Part shown: positions 10,353 through 20,053 of the stretch, piece by piece
How positions within the stretch are numbered: the stretch's first letter is position 1
How the letters are laid out: every line of letters begins with the position of its first letter
Assembly: GCA_027669525.1 (NCBI GenBank)
Contig: JAQEDJ010000012.1
Coordinates: forward strand, 1-51,900
Length of the DNA stretch: 51,900 bases
Direction of reading: 5' to 3'
Source: Coriobacteriaceae bacterium AM48-5
GTDB taxonomy: Bacteria > Actinomycetota > Coriobacteriia > Coriobacteriales > Coriobacteriaceae
The notes under the pieces: generated by a model
Database searches by the model: none
What the model was told of the DNA's origin: nothing
What the model saw: the letters and a program-made list of their open reading frames with translations, nothing else
Position numbers and translations under genes: made by a program

Positions 10353-10754
10353 TTACAGGCGGTCCTTGTTCTCGGCCTTGACGGCGTGGGCCTGCTGAAC
10401 AAAGAACAGGTCGTACACCACGATGACAAAGGCGCCAAAGTTGATGGCGTCGCCGCCAAACGCGGGAAGCGTGAGCACCGCCTGGGCAAGCGTGGCGACT
10501 GCAGCAACGATACCGAGCTTAAACGCGCCGTCAACCTGCGAAGGCTTGTTGGCACCCTTGATGCCCGCAACGCCCGCGGCAAGATCGATGAGGCCCTTGG
10601 CGATAATCACGGCCGCGGCGAGCATGGCGTTCGATCCGTAGGTGGACTCGAACTTGCCGGTCGCGATGCCGGCGATTCCAATGACGAGACTGGCGATGCC
10701 CAGAACAAAATAAATCAGGGCAAGGATTTTGAGAGTCTTGCGAGTGAAGCTCAT
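10353..10754 (-). CDS. Small four-helix membrane protein of unknown function
   Basis: 133 aa from the ATG at 10754 (MSFTRKTLKILALIYF), chosen because AAAGGA lies eight bases upstream. Four hydrophobic segments are visible: ILALIYFVLGIASLVIGIAGIA, AMLAAAVIIAKGLIDLAAGVAGI, LGIVAAVATLAQAVLTLP and FGAFVIVVYDLFFVQQA. The short charged tail is KAENKDRL. The pattern resembles small membrane proteins of unknown function common in Actinobacteria and Firmicutes. It stands alone between a terminator and a divergent small membrane-protein gene. Confidence 0.75.
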   Translation of the reverse strand: MSFTRKTLKILALIYFVLGIASLVIGIAGIATGKFESTYGSNAMLAAAVIIAKGLIDLAAGVAGIKGANKPSQVDGAFKLGIVAAVATLAQAVLTLPAFGGDAINFGAFVIVVYDLFFVQQAHAVKAENKDRL

Positions 10755-10980
10755 GGCTGGTCCTTTCGATACGAGTACGCCAACCTGGCGCACCCTATGT
10801 ACTGCACATATGGTGAAGCACATTGTAGTTCAACGCGGCGATGCATGCGCCTGAAAGCGTCTCTTGCCTGCACGGTCCAACCTTTCAAAAAGGAAAGCTG
10901 GACGTAAGTCAAATCGATGGCAGCTCATGTGCGGCGCTGCGATGATGAGGCGTAACAAGGAGTTGGTCTAAGGAGGAGCC

Positions 10981-11124
10981 ATGATGTATGGAACAGGGCA
11001 AGCGCGTGAGCCGCGGTCGTTGGGAAGGCGCATGAGCGATTCCATGATCGCTGCCGTGTGCACGGGATTGATGGCGGTGCTTTGCATTGGGATGTTGTGG
11101 GCCATGTCGCATGTGGGACAATAG
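10981..11124 (+). CDS. Single-span membrane microprotein (47 aa)
   Basis: A short open frame encodes 47 residues: a basic N-terminal half (AREPRSLGRRMSDS) and one hydrophobic segment (MIAAVCTGLMAVLCIGMLWAM). A strong ribosome binding site, AAGGAGGAGCC, directly precedes the ATG pair. It lies 63 bp before rsmJ on the same strand. The N-in, one-helix layout and strong RBS argue that it is translated. No family is recognised. Confidence 0.6.
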   Translation: MMYGTGQAREPRSLGRRMSDSMIAAVCTGLMAVLCIGMLWAMSHVGQ

Positions 11125-11187
11125 CGGACGGTTGGGTGCCGACACCAACGGCGCCCGCGTATCCGTTTTGCTTGTTAAGGAGTGCCC

Positions 11188-11892
11188 ATGGGCGTCGTTG
11201 ATCCCTTTTCTGTTGCTCGGGCCGCGGGGCTTGGGCTGATTGGGAAGCCCGAGGGCCTCACGCTCACCGACGGCGCGATGGAGCTGCGTGCCGATTTTGC
11301 CCGCATGCTTCCACGGCTCAAGCAGGGCCGTCTGCAGCAAGAGCTACTGGTGAAGGCTGCGCGCACAAAAGGCATCGAGCAACCATGGGCGATTGACGCC
11401 ACGGCAGGCTTTGGCGAGGATTCGCTGCTGCTGGCGGCAGCGGGCTTTACCGTCGATCTGTATGAACAGGACTGCGTGATCGCGGCGCTCCTTCAGGATG
11501 CCCTGGATCGCGCGGCAGATGATCCGGCGCTTGCGGCTGCCGTGGCGCGCATGCGCTTACATGCGGGCGAGGACAGTGTTGGCGGCCTTCGCCATACGGC
11601 TGAGCTGGTCGAGCGTGGTGAGTTCGCGGCTCCCGATGTGGTGTATCTGGATCCCATGTTTCCCGAGCGCACCAAGAGCGCAGCGGTTAAAAAGAAGTTC
11701 CAGCTCTTGCACCATTTGGAGCAGCCGTGCGCCGATGAGGAGGCGCTGGTCGAGGCTGCGCTTGCACCGCACCCGCGCAAGGTCGTTATCAAGCGGCCGG
11801 TGAAGGGCCCATTGCTTGCCGGCGTTAAGCCGAGCTATCAGCTTGCGGGCAAAGCCGTTCGCTACGATGTTTTGGTGCCGCCGCGCCCGTAG
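11188..11892 (+). CDS. rsmJ: 16S rRNA (guanine-N2)-methyltransferase RsmJ-like
   Basis: 234 aa, intact. The ATG at 11188 is preferred over the GTG at 11182 because TAAGGAG ends at 11182. The SAM-binding motif is AIDATAGFGEDSLLLAAAGF and the catalytic motif is VVYLDPMFPERTKSAAVKK; DPMFP followed by K-S-A-x-V-K-K is characteristic of RsmJ (YhiQ), which makes m2G1516 in 16S rRNA. The N-terminal block EGLTLTDGAMELRADFARMLPRLKQGR is also typical. It acts on the assembled small subunit. Function by family; specificity untested. Confidence 0.85.
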   Translation: MGVVDPFSVARAAGLGLIGKPEGLTLTDGAMELRADFARMLPRLKQGRLQQELLVKAARTKGIEQPWAIDATAGFGEDSLLLAAAGFTVDLYEQDCVIAALLQDALDRAADDPALAAAVARMRLHAGEDSVGGLRHTAELVERGEFAAPDVVYLDPMFPERTKSAAVKKKFQLLHHLEQPCADEEALVEAALAPHPRKVVIKRPVKGPLLAGVKPSYQLAGKAVRYDVLVPPRP

Positions 11893-11940
11893 TTTGCGTG
11901 CGATTGCCGGTGCTTTGCCAGCGCCGTGCCGACGCGGAGC

Positions 11941-12237
11941 CTATTTCCAAGGGTGTGACGTCAGGTGCCAGCCACCGCAGTATTCGCATTTGTAGCAGGT
12001 CAAACCACGCCGCCCGCGGTTTTCGCAGTCGGCCATAACTGCCTCGGCCTCGGCGCGTGTGTCGTAACGGTTTTTGCGCTCGCACGATTTGTAGCGCCAG
12101 ACTTCATCGCGCTCGGCGTCCAGGGCGTCGCGGCGCTCGTCCTCGCGCGCAAACAGGTCGCTCATATCGCCGCCGGTAGCAGCGCCCAAAAACTCGCTTT
12201 TGGCCTTTGACCAGGCGGCTCGCTTTTTGCTTCCCAT
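11941..12237 (-). CDS. Zinc-ribbon protein of unknown function
   Basis: 98 aa. The N-terminal half is charged and helical (KKRAAWSKAKSEF; REDERRDALDAERDEVWRY). The C-terminal half carries C-x(n)-C then CYKCEYCGGWHLTSHPWK, a compact zinc-ribbon ending with the W-H-L-T-S signature seen in many small phage and bacterial zinc proteins. It is divergent from an acetyltransferase gene, with a strong inverted repeat between them. The role is unknown; a nucleic-acid- or ribosome-binding role is only a guess from the ribbon. Confidence 0.7.
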   Translation of the reverse strand: MGSKKRAAWSKAKSEFLGAATGGDMSDLFAREDERRDALDAERDEVWRYKSCERKNRYDTRAEAEAVMADCENRGRRGLTCYKCEYCGGWHLTSHPWK

Positions 12238-12261
12238 CTGCTTCGCGCCCTTCTCAAAACG

Positions 12262-12293
12262 TTGGTATCATTGCCCAATCAATGTGATACCAA
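12262..12293. promoter_or_regulatory. Inverted repeat, candidate operator
   Basis: TTGGTATCA (12262-12270) and TGATACCAA (12285-12293) are perfect 9-bp arms, with TTG/CAA extending inside. It lies between the divergent zinc-ribbon and GNAT genes and is placed to act on either promoter. Confidence 0.45.
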
Positions 12294-12314
12294 TAAACGT
12301 GAGGTTGCCGCGTG

Positions 12315-12802
12315 ATGATCAGAAAAACCCTCGATACCGACATTCCCGCCGTCATGGCTATCTATGACGCCGCCCGCGCCTTTATGCGTGCGCATGGCAA
12401 CGCCACGCAGTGGCCCGAGGGCACGCCTTCTGCCGAGCAGCTGGCTGCCGATATCGCCGCCGGTGGCAGCTATGTGTGCGAAGTCGACGGCCGCGTGGTG
12501 GCGACGTTTGCCTTTTACGGTCCGGCGACGAGTGCTATGACGTCATCGAGGACGGTCAGTGGCACAGCGACACTCCGTACGCCGTACTGCACCGCGTGGC
12601 GTCCGACGGCACCGTGCACGGTATCGCGGCCGCGATGTTTGCCTTTGCCAAGGAGCGTGCCGACCACCTGCGTATCGATACGCATGCGGACAACCTGCCC
12701 ATGCAGGGCGCGAGCATGAAAGCGGGGTTCGAGCGTGTCGGCATTATCCATGTGTCGGACGGCACGCCGCGTGTTGCGTTTGACTGGCTGCGCGAGGCAT
12801 AA
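12315..12802 (+). CDS. GNAT-family N-acetyltransferase (one frameshift as read)
   Basis: About 162 aa after correction. The N-terminus is MIRKTLDTDIPAVMAIYDAARAFM, typical of GNAT domains. The second half carries HRVASDGTVHGIAAAMFAFAKERADHLRIDTHADNLPMQ, the acetyl-CoA-binding region, with the DTHxxNxxMQ pattern of uncharacterised GNATs in low-GC and actinobacterial gut species. A break at the GG run 12524-12525 (GGG expected) separates the halves; with the base restored the join reads AFYGPGDECYDVIEDGQW. The substrate is unknown. A strong terminator follows at 12836. Confidence 0.8.
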
Positions 12803-12835
12803 AGGCCGAGTCACATACCAGCGTTTCATCGAAAT

Positions 12836-12863
12836 GAAAATGGCCCCGAGTGGGGCCATTTTT
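12836..12863 (+). terminator. Rho-independent terminator
   Basis: AAAATGGCCCC, a short loop, then GGGGCCATTTTT: a perfect GC-rich stem with a T-run, 34 bp after the GNAT stop. Confidence 0.85.
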
Positions 12864-13106
12864 GGTAAAACGCGTTGTTGTGGGGCTCGCGTTGTTACTG
12901 CCCCAGATGAACCAGGGCAGACAAAAGGGGAGGTGCCGGCTTTCGCAAGGCGCGAACCTGCGAAAATCGCCGCGCGGCAACGCGGGGCGATGAGCTCGGT
13001 CGGGGGATAGGGCCCGCTTCGCCCGCCGGCCCGTAAATTGTATCATCCAGTGTGGAACGAGAGCGTCCGTTGCCGCGTGCGACGGGCTTGCAATAAGAGG
13101 AGAGCC
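12864..13106. other. Intergenic region upstream of the EF-G-like GTPase
   Basis: About 240 bases with no convincing gene. It is GC-rich. A possible -10 element (TATCAT, ~13040) lies before the GTPase start, and AAGAGGAGAG provides its ribosome binding site. I see no leader peptide or attenuator that I can support. Confidence 0.4.
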
Positions 13107-15109
13107 ATGTCGAAGCAAGCGGTCGTTGGAATCTTAGCGCACGTCGATGCCGGCAAGACCACGCTGGCCGAGGCCATGCTGTTTAACGCGGGTCGCATTC
13201 GCAAGCGCGGCCGCGTGGACGATGGCGATTCGCATCTGGACACTAACGCGATCGAGCGCGAGCGCGGCATTACGATTTTCTCGTCGTAGGCCGTGCTCGA
13301 CCATGGCGATACCCACGTCATGCTCGTTGATGCGCCGGGGCATGTCGATTTTTCTGCCGAGGCGGAGCGCACATTGCGCGCACTCGACTACGCGATTTTG
13401 GTTGTGGGCGCCAACGACGGCGTGCAGGGGCACACCGAAACCCTGTGGCGCCTGCTTGCGCGCTATGACATTCCGACGTTCATCTATATCAACAAAATCG
13501 ATTTGGAGCATCCCGGCCGCGAGGTTTTGCTGGCACAACTTGGGCAACGTCTTTCCGAGGCTGCCTGGATGCCAGCGAACTGCTGGCGGGCGGCGCCGTT
13601 CAGGAGGACGCTGCTGCGTTGGACGAGGCGGCGCTCGAGGAGTTTCTTGAGGCGGGCGAGCTTTCTGTTGCAACGCTGTCGCGCATGGTTGCCGAGCGCA
13701 AGCTCTTTCCCTGCTTTGCCGGCTCGGCGCTCAAGGACCAAGGCGTTGACGAGCTGCTGGATGGCATATGCGCGCTGATGCGTGAACAGGCGTGGCTCCC
13801 GGAGTTTGCTGCGCGCGTCTATCGTGTCAGCCGCGGGGATCGTGGCGAGCGCTTGGCTTGGGTTAAAGTGACCGGCGGCACGCTGCGTGCAAAACAGATG
13901 ATTGACGGACGCTCCGGTGCCGAGGTATGGGAGCAGAAGGTCGATCAGGTGCGCATCTATAACGGCGAGAAGCACGAGCTTGCCCAGGAAGTTGCTGCTG
14001 GCGGTATCTGTGCCGTGACGGGTCTTGCGCACGTTCTCCCGGGGGACGCCTTGGGTGCGGAGCCCGGGTGCGATGCACCCGTCATTGCGCCGGTTCTCAC
14101 CTATACGGTGCTACCGGGTGAACACGATGTCCATGCGGTGTTCAAAGCACTGACTGAGCTGGCGGACGAAGATCCCATGCTCGGCGTAAGCTGGAATACT
14201 CATCTGGAGCAGATTCACCTGCAGCTGATGGGCGCCGTGCAACTCGAGGTCGTGCAGCGAGTGTTGGCCGATCGCTTTTGCCTTTCGATTGCGTTTGAGC
14301 CTGGCGGCATTCTCTATAAGGAGACTATTTCGCAGCCGGTCGAGGGCGTGGGCCACTTTGAGCCGTTGCGCCACTATGCCGAGGTGCATCTGCGTCTGGA
14401 GCCGTTGCCAGCGGGTTCGGGCGTGCAGTTTGGCACCGTGACCTCGACCGACGAGCTCGATCTTAACTGGCAGCGCCTGGCACTCACCAACGCCATGGAG
14501 CGCGATCACCTGGGCGTGTTGACCGGCTCGCCCATTACCGATGTGCGTATTACGCTCACGGGCGGCCGTGCGCATGCCAGGCACACCGAGGGCGGTGACT
14601 TTCGTCAGGCAACGTACCGCGCGATTCGCCAAGGTTTGATGCAGGCGCGCGAGGCCGGCGCGGCGGTGCTGTTGGAGCCGTGGTACCACTTTGAGCTCGA
14701 GGTGCCGGGGGAGTGCGTGGGCCGGGCGCTCTCGGATGCCACGCGCATGGGTGCCGAGTACGAGCCGCCGGCAATGACGGGTGACCGGGCGAAGCTTGTG
14801 GGTCGCGTGCCGGCATCCGAGGCGCAGGATTACGCGCTGGAGGTGGCTGCCTACACGAGCGGCCGCGGACATCTGTACCTGGAGTTTGCCGGTTATGCGG
14901 CTTGCCATGATGCCGAGCGCGTCATCGAGACGGCCGCCTACGAGCCCGAGGCCGATCTGCCTAACACGCCCGATTCGGTTTTTTGCGCCCACGGCGCCGG
15001 CTATACGGTCAAATGGTACGACGTGCCCGCCGCGGCACACGTAAAGATCGATCCCGCCACCTTCCGCCCCTATCGCCCCGCCGACGCGGAATTTTTCGGC
15101 CACATGTGA
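13107..15109 (+). CDS. EF-G-like translational GTPase of the TetM/ribosomal-protection type (amber codon and one frameshift as read)
   Basis: About 667 aa. GTPase motifs: AHVDAGKTT (G1, residue ~10), RERGITIF (switch I), DAPGHVDF (G3), NKID (G4) and [13 protein letters not shown] (G5). EF-G-like domains II-V follow, ending [18 protein letters not shown]. Length and architecture match Tet(M)/Tet(O)-type ribosomal protection proteins and their chromosomal relatives; the sequence does not show whether it confers tetracycline resistance. Two defects: codon 61 is TAG (13287-13289, IFSS*AVLDHG, where Gln CAG would fit), and a G is missing at 13559-13560 (restored: [14 protein letters not shown]). 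The stop codon lies inside a palindromic element, which supplies the last Met and TGA. Confidence 0.8.
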
Positions 15110-15134
15110 CAAAGGGACAGTCCCTTTGTCACAT
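15104..15134. repeat. Perfect 14-bp palindrome, GGGACAG family, copy 1
   Basis: Arms 15104-15117 and 15121-15134 (ATGTGACAAAGGGA and its complement) flank CAG. It overlaps the stop codon of the EF-G-like gene and lies 69 bp before the start of the ATPase gene at 15203. Near-identical copies lie at 18830 and 20054. It may act as a terminator despite lacking a T-run. Confidence 0.9.
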
Positions 15135-15140
15135 TCAGTT

Positions 15141-15167
15141 GGTATAACTCGGTATAAGTTGGTATAA
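15141..15167 (+). promoter_or_regulatory. Three GGTATAA direct repeats with exact 10-bp period
   Basis: GGTATAA begins at 15141, 15151 and 15161. The array lies 35-60 bp upstream of the ATPase start at 15203, where a promoter would sit, so it is a candidate regulator-binding array or a promoter-overlapping iteron. Confidence 0.5.
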
Positions 15168-15202
15168 CTATTATCAGCGTTTGCCAATCCGAGGAGGCCG
15201 AC

Positions 15203-16320
15203 ATGAATCCAAATCCCTTTAAGCCAACGGCTGGTAAGCGACCTCCGGTGCTCATCGGTCGCGAGTCGGTCATCGAAGATTTTGAGGAAGGGCTCGATAA
15301 CGGTGCCGGAGCGCCGGGCAGACTCATGCTCATTACAGGAAACCGCGGCTGTGGCAAAACGGTTCTCCTGCGGGAGCTGCAACGTCAGGCCAGTGAGCGC
15401 GGATGGGCGGTTGTCTCCGATTCCGCTTCGCTTGGCTTATGCGACCGCTTGGTCGATGCGCTTCGCTCGAATAAGCCCGTTGTGACGTCAATGGAGTTTG
15501 GTCCGTCATTTGGCCGAATGTCGGTTGAGGCGGCGCGAACAAAAGGCGAGACGTTGCGAGGGCTGGTCAACGAGAGGCTCAAGAAGCTCGGTCCAGGTAA
15601 GGGCATCCTGTTTGCGATTGACGAGGCGCAATCTGCGTCTATCGAGGAACTGGCGGCTCTTGCCGTTCTCTATCAGCAGGTGCTCGGAGATCAGGACGCC
15701 ACGGGCTTGTCCGATAGCGACCAGCGTGGTCTTGCGCTGGTCTTTGCCGGCTTGCCCAGCATGGTTGACGATCTGCTCGAAGAGCCGAGCGTGACGTTTT
15801 TGCGGCGCGCCCAGCAGCGTACGTTGGGGGCGATTTCTTTGCCCCAGGTGCGCGATTCATATATCCAGACGGTCGAATGTGCTGGTCTTTGCATTGATGC
15901 GGGGACGGCGGACCTTGCGGCGCACAAGAGCATGGGACATCCCTATATGGTTCAGCTGGTGGGATATTACATGTGGCGGTCTGCTGTCCAGCGTGGCTCG
16001 CAGGTCATTGAAAGGCGCGATGTCGAGGATGGCCATGCGGATGCCGTCTCTGAGTCTACGAAGCGGTTGACGTGCCTCTGTATTACGGGCTGCGCACCCC
16101 ACAGCGCCTCTTTATCGAGGCTATGGCGGTTGACGAGGGCAAGCTGACGCGCATGGCGGATATCATTGAGCGCTGCGACCGCACCCAGAGCTGGGCGAGT
16201 AAATATCGCGCAAGCCTGATTCGCGATCGCGTCATCGAGGCTGCCGGATACGGTCTCGTCCGGTTTACCGTGCCCATGCTGGGCGAGTACATTCGCGATC
16301 GCATTTTATGGCACGAGTAG
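15203..16320 (+). CDS. NPF-type AAA ATPase with C-terminal winged helix (one frameshift as read)
   Basis: About 372 aa. The N-terminal signature [20 protein letters not shown] is followed by Walker A GNRGCGKT (~48-55), Walker [11 protein letters not shown] (~135), a sensor-like LALVFAGLP and FLRRAQQ. The C-terminus ([33 protein letters not shown]) is a winged-helix-like module. These AAA_16/archaeal-ATPase-like proteins are frequent in Actinobacteria, and their function is not established. A lost G at 16069 separates the winged helix; restoring it gives STKRLDVPLYYG. A UvrA paralogue starts directly after the stop, so the two are probably cotranscribed. A paralogue with the same layout lies at 18868-19968 on the other strand. 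Confidence 0.8.
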
Positions 16321-16321
16321 G

Positions 16322-18825
16322 GTGATAAAGGTGACGGAAAATAAGATGAGCCCGCAGGCTATCGAGGTACGTGGCGCACGTGTCCATAACCTCAAGGACA
16401 TCGATATCGACATTCCGCTGGGAAGGCTCGTGGGCATTGCCGGTGTGTCGGGTTCGGGCAAGAGCTCGCTGGCACTGGGAGTTCTTTATGCCGAGGCTCG
16501 CGCCGTTACCTGGAGGCGCTCAGCACCTATACTCGACGTCGCCTGACGCAGGCCGAGCACGCACAGGTGGACGAGGTGCTGCACGTGCCGGCGGCGCTCG
16601 CATTGCATCAGCGTCCTAGTGTGCCAGGCGTGCGCTCGACCTTTGGCACCATGACCGAGCTCAACAACAGCCTGCGCCTGCTCTTTAGCCGCTGCGCCCA
16701 TCACGTGTGCCCGCATTGCGGGACGCGTGTGGAGCCGAGCCTTAACGTGGCCGCGGGCCTGTCGCTCACGTGCCCCGCATGCGGCCGCGAGTTCTATGCG
16801 CCGGGTGCCGAGGACCTTGCCTTTAACAGTGGCGGCGCGTGTCCTACCTGCGGAGGCACCGGCGTCATGCGCGAGGTGGACGAGGCGAGCCTGGTGCCCG
16901 ACGAGTCAAAGACCATCAACGAGGGTGCGGTGCTTCCCTGGGGCACGCTCATGTGGGATCTGATGAAGCAGGTGGCCGACGAGATGGGCGTGCGCACCGA
17001 CGTGCCGTTTAGCCAGCTCACGCCTCAAGAGCGCGACATCGTGTTCCATGGTCCGGCGGTTAAGAAGCACATTCTCTACGTTCCCAAAAATGGCGAGGGC
17101 GCCACGCCGCTCGACTTTACCTATTACAACGCCGTCTATACCGTCGAGAATGCGCTCGCCAAGGTTAAGGACGACAAGGGCCTTAAACGCGTGGCACGCT
17201 TTTTGTGCGAGGGGCCGTGTCGCGATTGCGGCGGTACGCGTCTTTCCGACGCCGCGCGCCAGCCCCAGGTGCGCGGTATCAATCTGGCGCAGGCGGCGGC
17301 CATGACGCTGGGCGAGGCGATTGAGTGGGTGCGCGGAGTGCCCGCATCCTTGCCGACCGAGATGCAGCCCATGGCGACGGATATCTGCGATTCGTTTTTG
17401 AGCACGGCCCGTCGCCTGGTCGATCTGGGTCTCGACTACCTTTCGCTCGACCGCGCCGGCGCCACGCTTTCCACGGGTGAGCGCCAGCGCGTACAGCTTG
17501 CCCGCGTGGTGCGCAACCGATCGACGGGCGTGCTGTATGTGCTGGACGAGCCTTCGATCGGCTTGCATCCTGCCAATGTCGACGGCTTGGTGGGCGTGAT
17601 GCGCGATCTGGTGGTCGACGGCAATACCGTGGTTGTTGTCGACCACGACACGCGCGTGCTGGCAGAAGCCGACTATCTGGTCGAGATGGGCCCCGTTGCG
17701 GGAGCAGGCGGCGGCCATGTAATCGCCGCCGGTACGGTAGACGAGGTCGAACAATCGCAGGGCAGCCGCATCGCGCCGTTCTTGCGCTCGGACCCCAAGC
17801 GTCTGCGCCCGCAGGTGGCTGACGACGAAATGTTCGACCTAGGCCATATCCGCATGGCGACCGATGCCATCCATACCGTCAAACCACTCGAAGTCGATAT
17901 CCCGCGCGGCCGCCTTGTCGCGGTGACGGGTGTTTCGGGTTCGGGCAAGACGACACTGGTGCTCGAGACGCTCATCCCGGCGCTCAAGGCGCAAGCGGCC
18001 GGCGAGCGCCTGCCAAGGCACGTGCGTTGGGTCGATGCCGAGGGCATCGCGCGCGCCAACCTGATTGACGCCACGCCCATCGGCGCCAACGTACGCTCGA
18101 CGGTAGCGACCTATGCCGACATCCATGATGAGCTGCGCCGCGCCTTCGCCCGTACGCCCGAGGCCAAGGCGGCGGGGTATAAGGCGGGTGCCTTTAGCTA
18201 CAACACCGGTGCCTTGCGATGCCCCACGTGCGATGGCACGGGCTCGATATCGCTTGACGTGCAGTTTTTGCCCGATGTCGAGATCGTCTGTCCTGCATGT
18301 CGTGGCTCGCGTTATGCGGATGCCGCCTCGCATATCCATCGCGAGGGCAAGGACGGCAGTCTGCTTACGTTGCCGCAACTTATGGATATGAGCGTGGACG
18401 AGGCACTCGATGCCACGGTAGGACTCAAGAAAGTCCAGGCGCGCCTGCAGACCTTGCGCGACCTGGGGCTGGGATACCTGACACTTGGCGAGCCCACGCC
18501 GGCGCTCTCGGGCGGCGAGGCGCAGAGACTTAAACTTGCGAGCGAGATGGGCCGCGTGCAGGACGATGCCGTATTCGTGTTCGACGAGCCCACCATCGGC
18601 CTGCATCCGCTCGATGTTCAGGTACTGCTGAGTGTGTTTGACGGCCTCGTTGCCAAGGGCGCCACGGTCATCGTGATCGAGCACGACCTCGACCTTATCC
18701 GTAACGCCGATTACGTGATCGACATGGGCCCGGGCGGTGGCGACGCCGGCGGGCAAATCGTCTGTACCGGTACGCCGGGCGACATCACGGCCTGCTCCAA
18801 GAGCATTACCGGTCGCTACCTATAA
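16322..18825 (+). CDS. UvrA-family ABC ATPase, UvrA paralogue (one frameshift as read)
   Basis: About 834 aa, shorter than canonical UvrA (~940). Two ABC modules are present: Walker [10 protein letters not shown] and GVSGSGKTT, signatures [14 protein letters not shown] and [14 protein letters not shown], Walker [13 protein letters not shown] and [12 protein letters not shown]. Zinc-binding Cys pairs are abundant ([34 protein letters not shown]). The short length suggests a UvrA2-type protein rather than the UvrABC damage sensor. UvrA2 proteins are linked to DNA-damage tolerance and drug resistance in actinobacteria. A lost G at 16495-16496 splits the gene after the first Walker A; restored it reads [18 protein letters not shown], the usual UvrA continuation. 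It follows the ATPase gene without a gap. The start is uncertain (GTG 16322 or 16331, ATG 16346). Confidence 0.88.
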
Positions 18826-18829
18826 CCGA

Positions 18830-18860
18830 ATGTGACAAAGGGACAGTTCCTTTGTCACAT
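18830..18860. repeat. 14-bp palindrome, GGGACAG family, copy 2
   Basis: ATGTGACAAAGG followed by GACAGTT and CCTTTGTCACAT. It has the same arms as the copy at 15104, with one change near the centre. It lies between the convergent UvrA paralogue (stop 18825) and the ATPase gene ending at 18868, so it could end transcription from both sides. Confidence 0.9.
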
Positions 18861-18867
18861 CCGATGC

Positions 18868-19968
18868 CTATTTCACGCATTGAGCGGCGAGATAGTCGCG
18901 GAAGAACGGTAATTCAAAAGCGACGATTCCGCGCCCGCGTTCTCCAATGATGCCGGCGTCTATCATGCGGCGTCGGTAGCGGGAGACCTGTTGCGGCGAA
19001 CGCTTAAGGCGCTCGACAAGGTCAGCGGTGGTGGACTCTTCCTCGTCATCGAGCATGGCGATGAGAAATCGCTTGTCCTCTGCAGTGAGTTCCCGGTAAG
19101 TCGCTGCGAGGATTCGGTCGTCCATCTCGTCGCGCGCGATTTTGATCCCCAGGTCAAAGTCGCGTGACGAGATTTCCTTCGAATTGCTTGTGAGATCCCA
19201 GGCACGGTAGCCTACGAGTTGCAATAGGAAAGGAAAGCCCGAAATCGAGCGAACGGCCTTATCGATTCCCTCGGCATCCGCCAAACGGTCGTTTTCCTGG
19301 ATCGTTCGGATCAAGGCCTCGCGTACATCGTAGTCGGCGATACGCCCCAGATGATATTGCTGGGCGCGACGAAGGAACGAGACCGTCTTGTGGTTCAGCA
19401 ACGTCGAGACGTTGTTAGGAAGTCCCGCCATGAGTAGGGCGACGCGTTTCCCATCGGTCACAAAGTGCTGATACGTGGCTGCGAGCTGGATCATCTCGTC
19501 GAGCGTCGGGTCGACCTCATCAACCGTGACGAGCAGGCCGGTGCCCGTTTCGTTGAGCTGGTCGATGATATCGCTCATGCGATAACGCCAGGTTGAGGCA
19601 TCGTGAACGCGATTGACCTCGATACTGCCGAGCGGCGCGATTCCGAGACCGGTGACTTCGAAGTTGTTAGACGGGTCGATGAGATGGCCTGCAGCACGTT
19701 TCGCCCCGAGCTCGATTTCCTCAAGCATTCCCGAGAGCGCGGTCGTCTTTACCGCTATCCAGCCGTGGGATTCCGCCCTTGTCGCGAGCGACGACATGAG
19801 AGCGGTTTTACCGGTTCCACGCGCGCCTGAGAAGATCGAGGTCAATTCCGGGCGTCTACGCTGGCTCAAGAAGGCACGGTCCAAATCCCGAATAATCTGT
19901 TGTCTGCCGGCGAGATGGGCAGGAACCTCACCAAAACTGGGAGTAAACGGGTTCTCGAGATATTCCAC
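18868..19968 (-). CDS. NPF-type AAA ATPase with C-terminal winged helix, second paralogue
   Basis: 366 aa from the GTG at 19968. That start is chosen because AAAGGAG lies six bases before it; an ATG at 19986 would place the RBS inside the gene. The N-terminus ENPFTPSFGEVPAHLAGRQ parallels [20 protein letters not shown] of the first paralogue. Walker A GARGTGKT, Walker B GLLVTVDEVDP, VALLMAGLP and FLRRAQQYHLG follow. The C-terminal winged helix is DKRFLIAMLDDEEESTTADLVERLKRSPQQVSRYRRRMI. Intact. Sequence-specific DNA binding through the winged helix is plausible; the cellular role is unknown. Confidence 0.82.
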   Translation of the reverse strand: MEYLENPFTPSFGEVPAHLAGRQQIIRDLDRAFLSQRRRPELTSIFSGARGTGKTALMSSLATRAESHGWIAVKTTALSGMLEEIELGAKRAAGHLIDPSNNFEVTGLGIAPLGSIEVNRVHDASTWRYRMSDIIDQLNETGTGLLVTVDEVDPTLDEMIQLAATYQHFVTDGKRVALLMAGLPNNVSTLLNHKTVSFLRRAQQYHLGRIADYDVREALIRTIQENDRLADAEGIDKAVRSISGFPFLLQLVGYRAWDLTSNSKEISSRDFDLGIKIARDEMDDRILAATYRELTAEDKRFLIAMLDDEEESTTADLVERLKRSPQQVSRYRRRMIDAGIIGERGRGIVAFELPFFRDYLAAQCVK

Positions 19969-20053
19969 AAGGCTCTCCTTTCGCATCGCCGTTTAACTTT
20001 ATTTTATTCTAGTAAATCCTGATTAAAAGCGATGGCTCGTTATTTGGTGCATC

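Noticed and set aside
13287..13289. Pyrrolysine or suppressed amber codon
   Set aside because: The residue expected from the family is Gln in a GTPase core, other genes here use TAG as an ordinary stop (for example RsmJ and the HTH-aminotransferase), and no pyl genes are seen.
14111..15382. A 423-codon minus-strand open frame opposite the EF-G-like gene
   Set aside because: No recognisable motifs; the opposite strand carries all G-domain and EF-G blocks.
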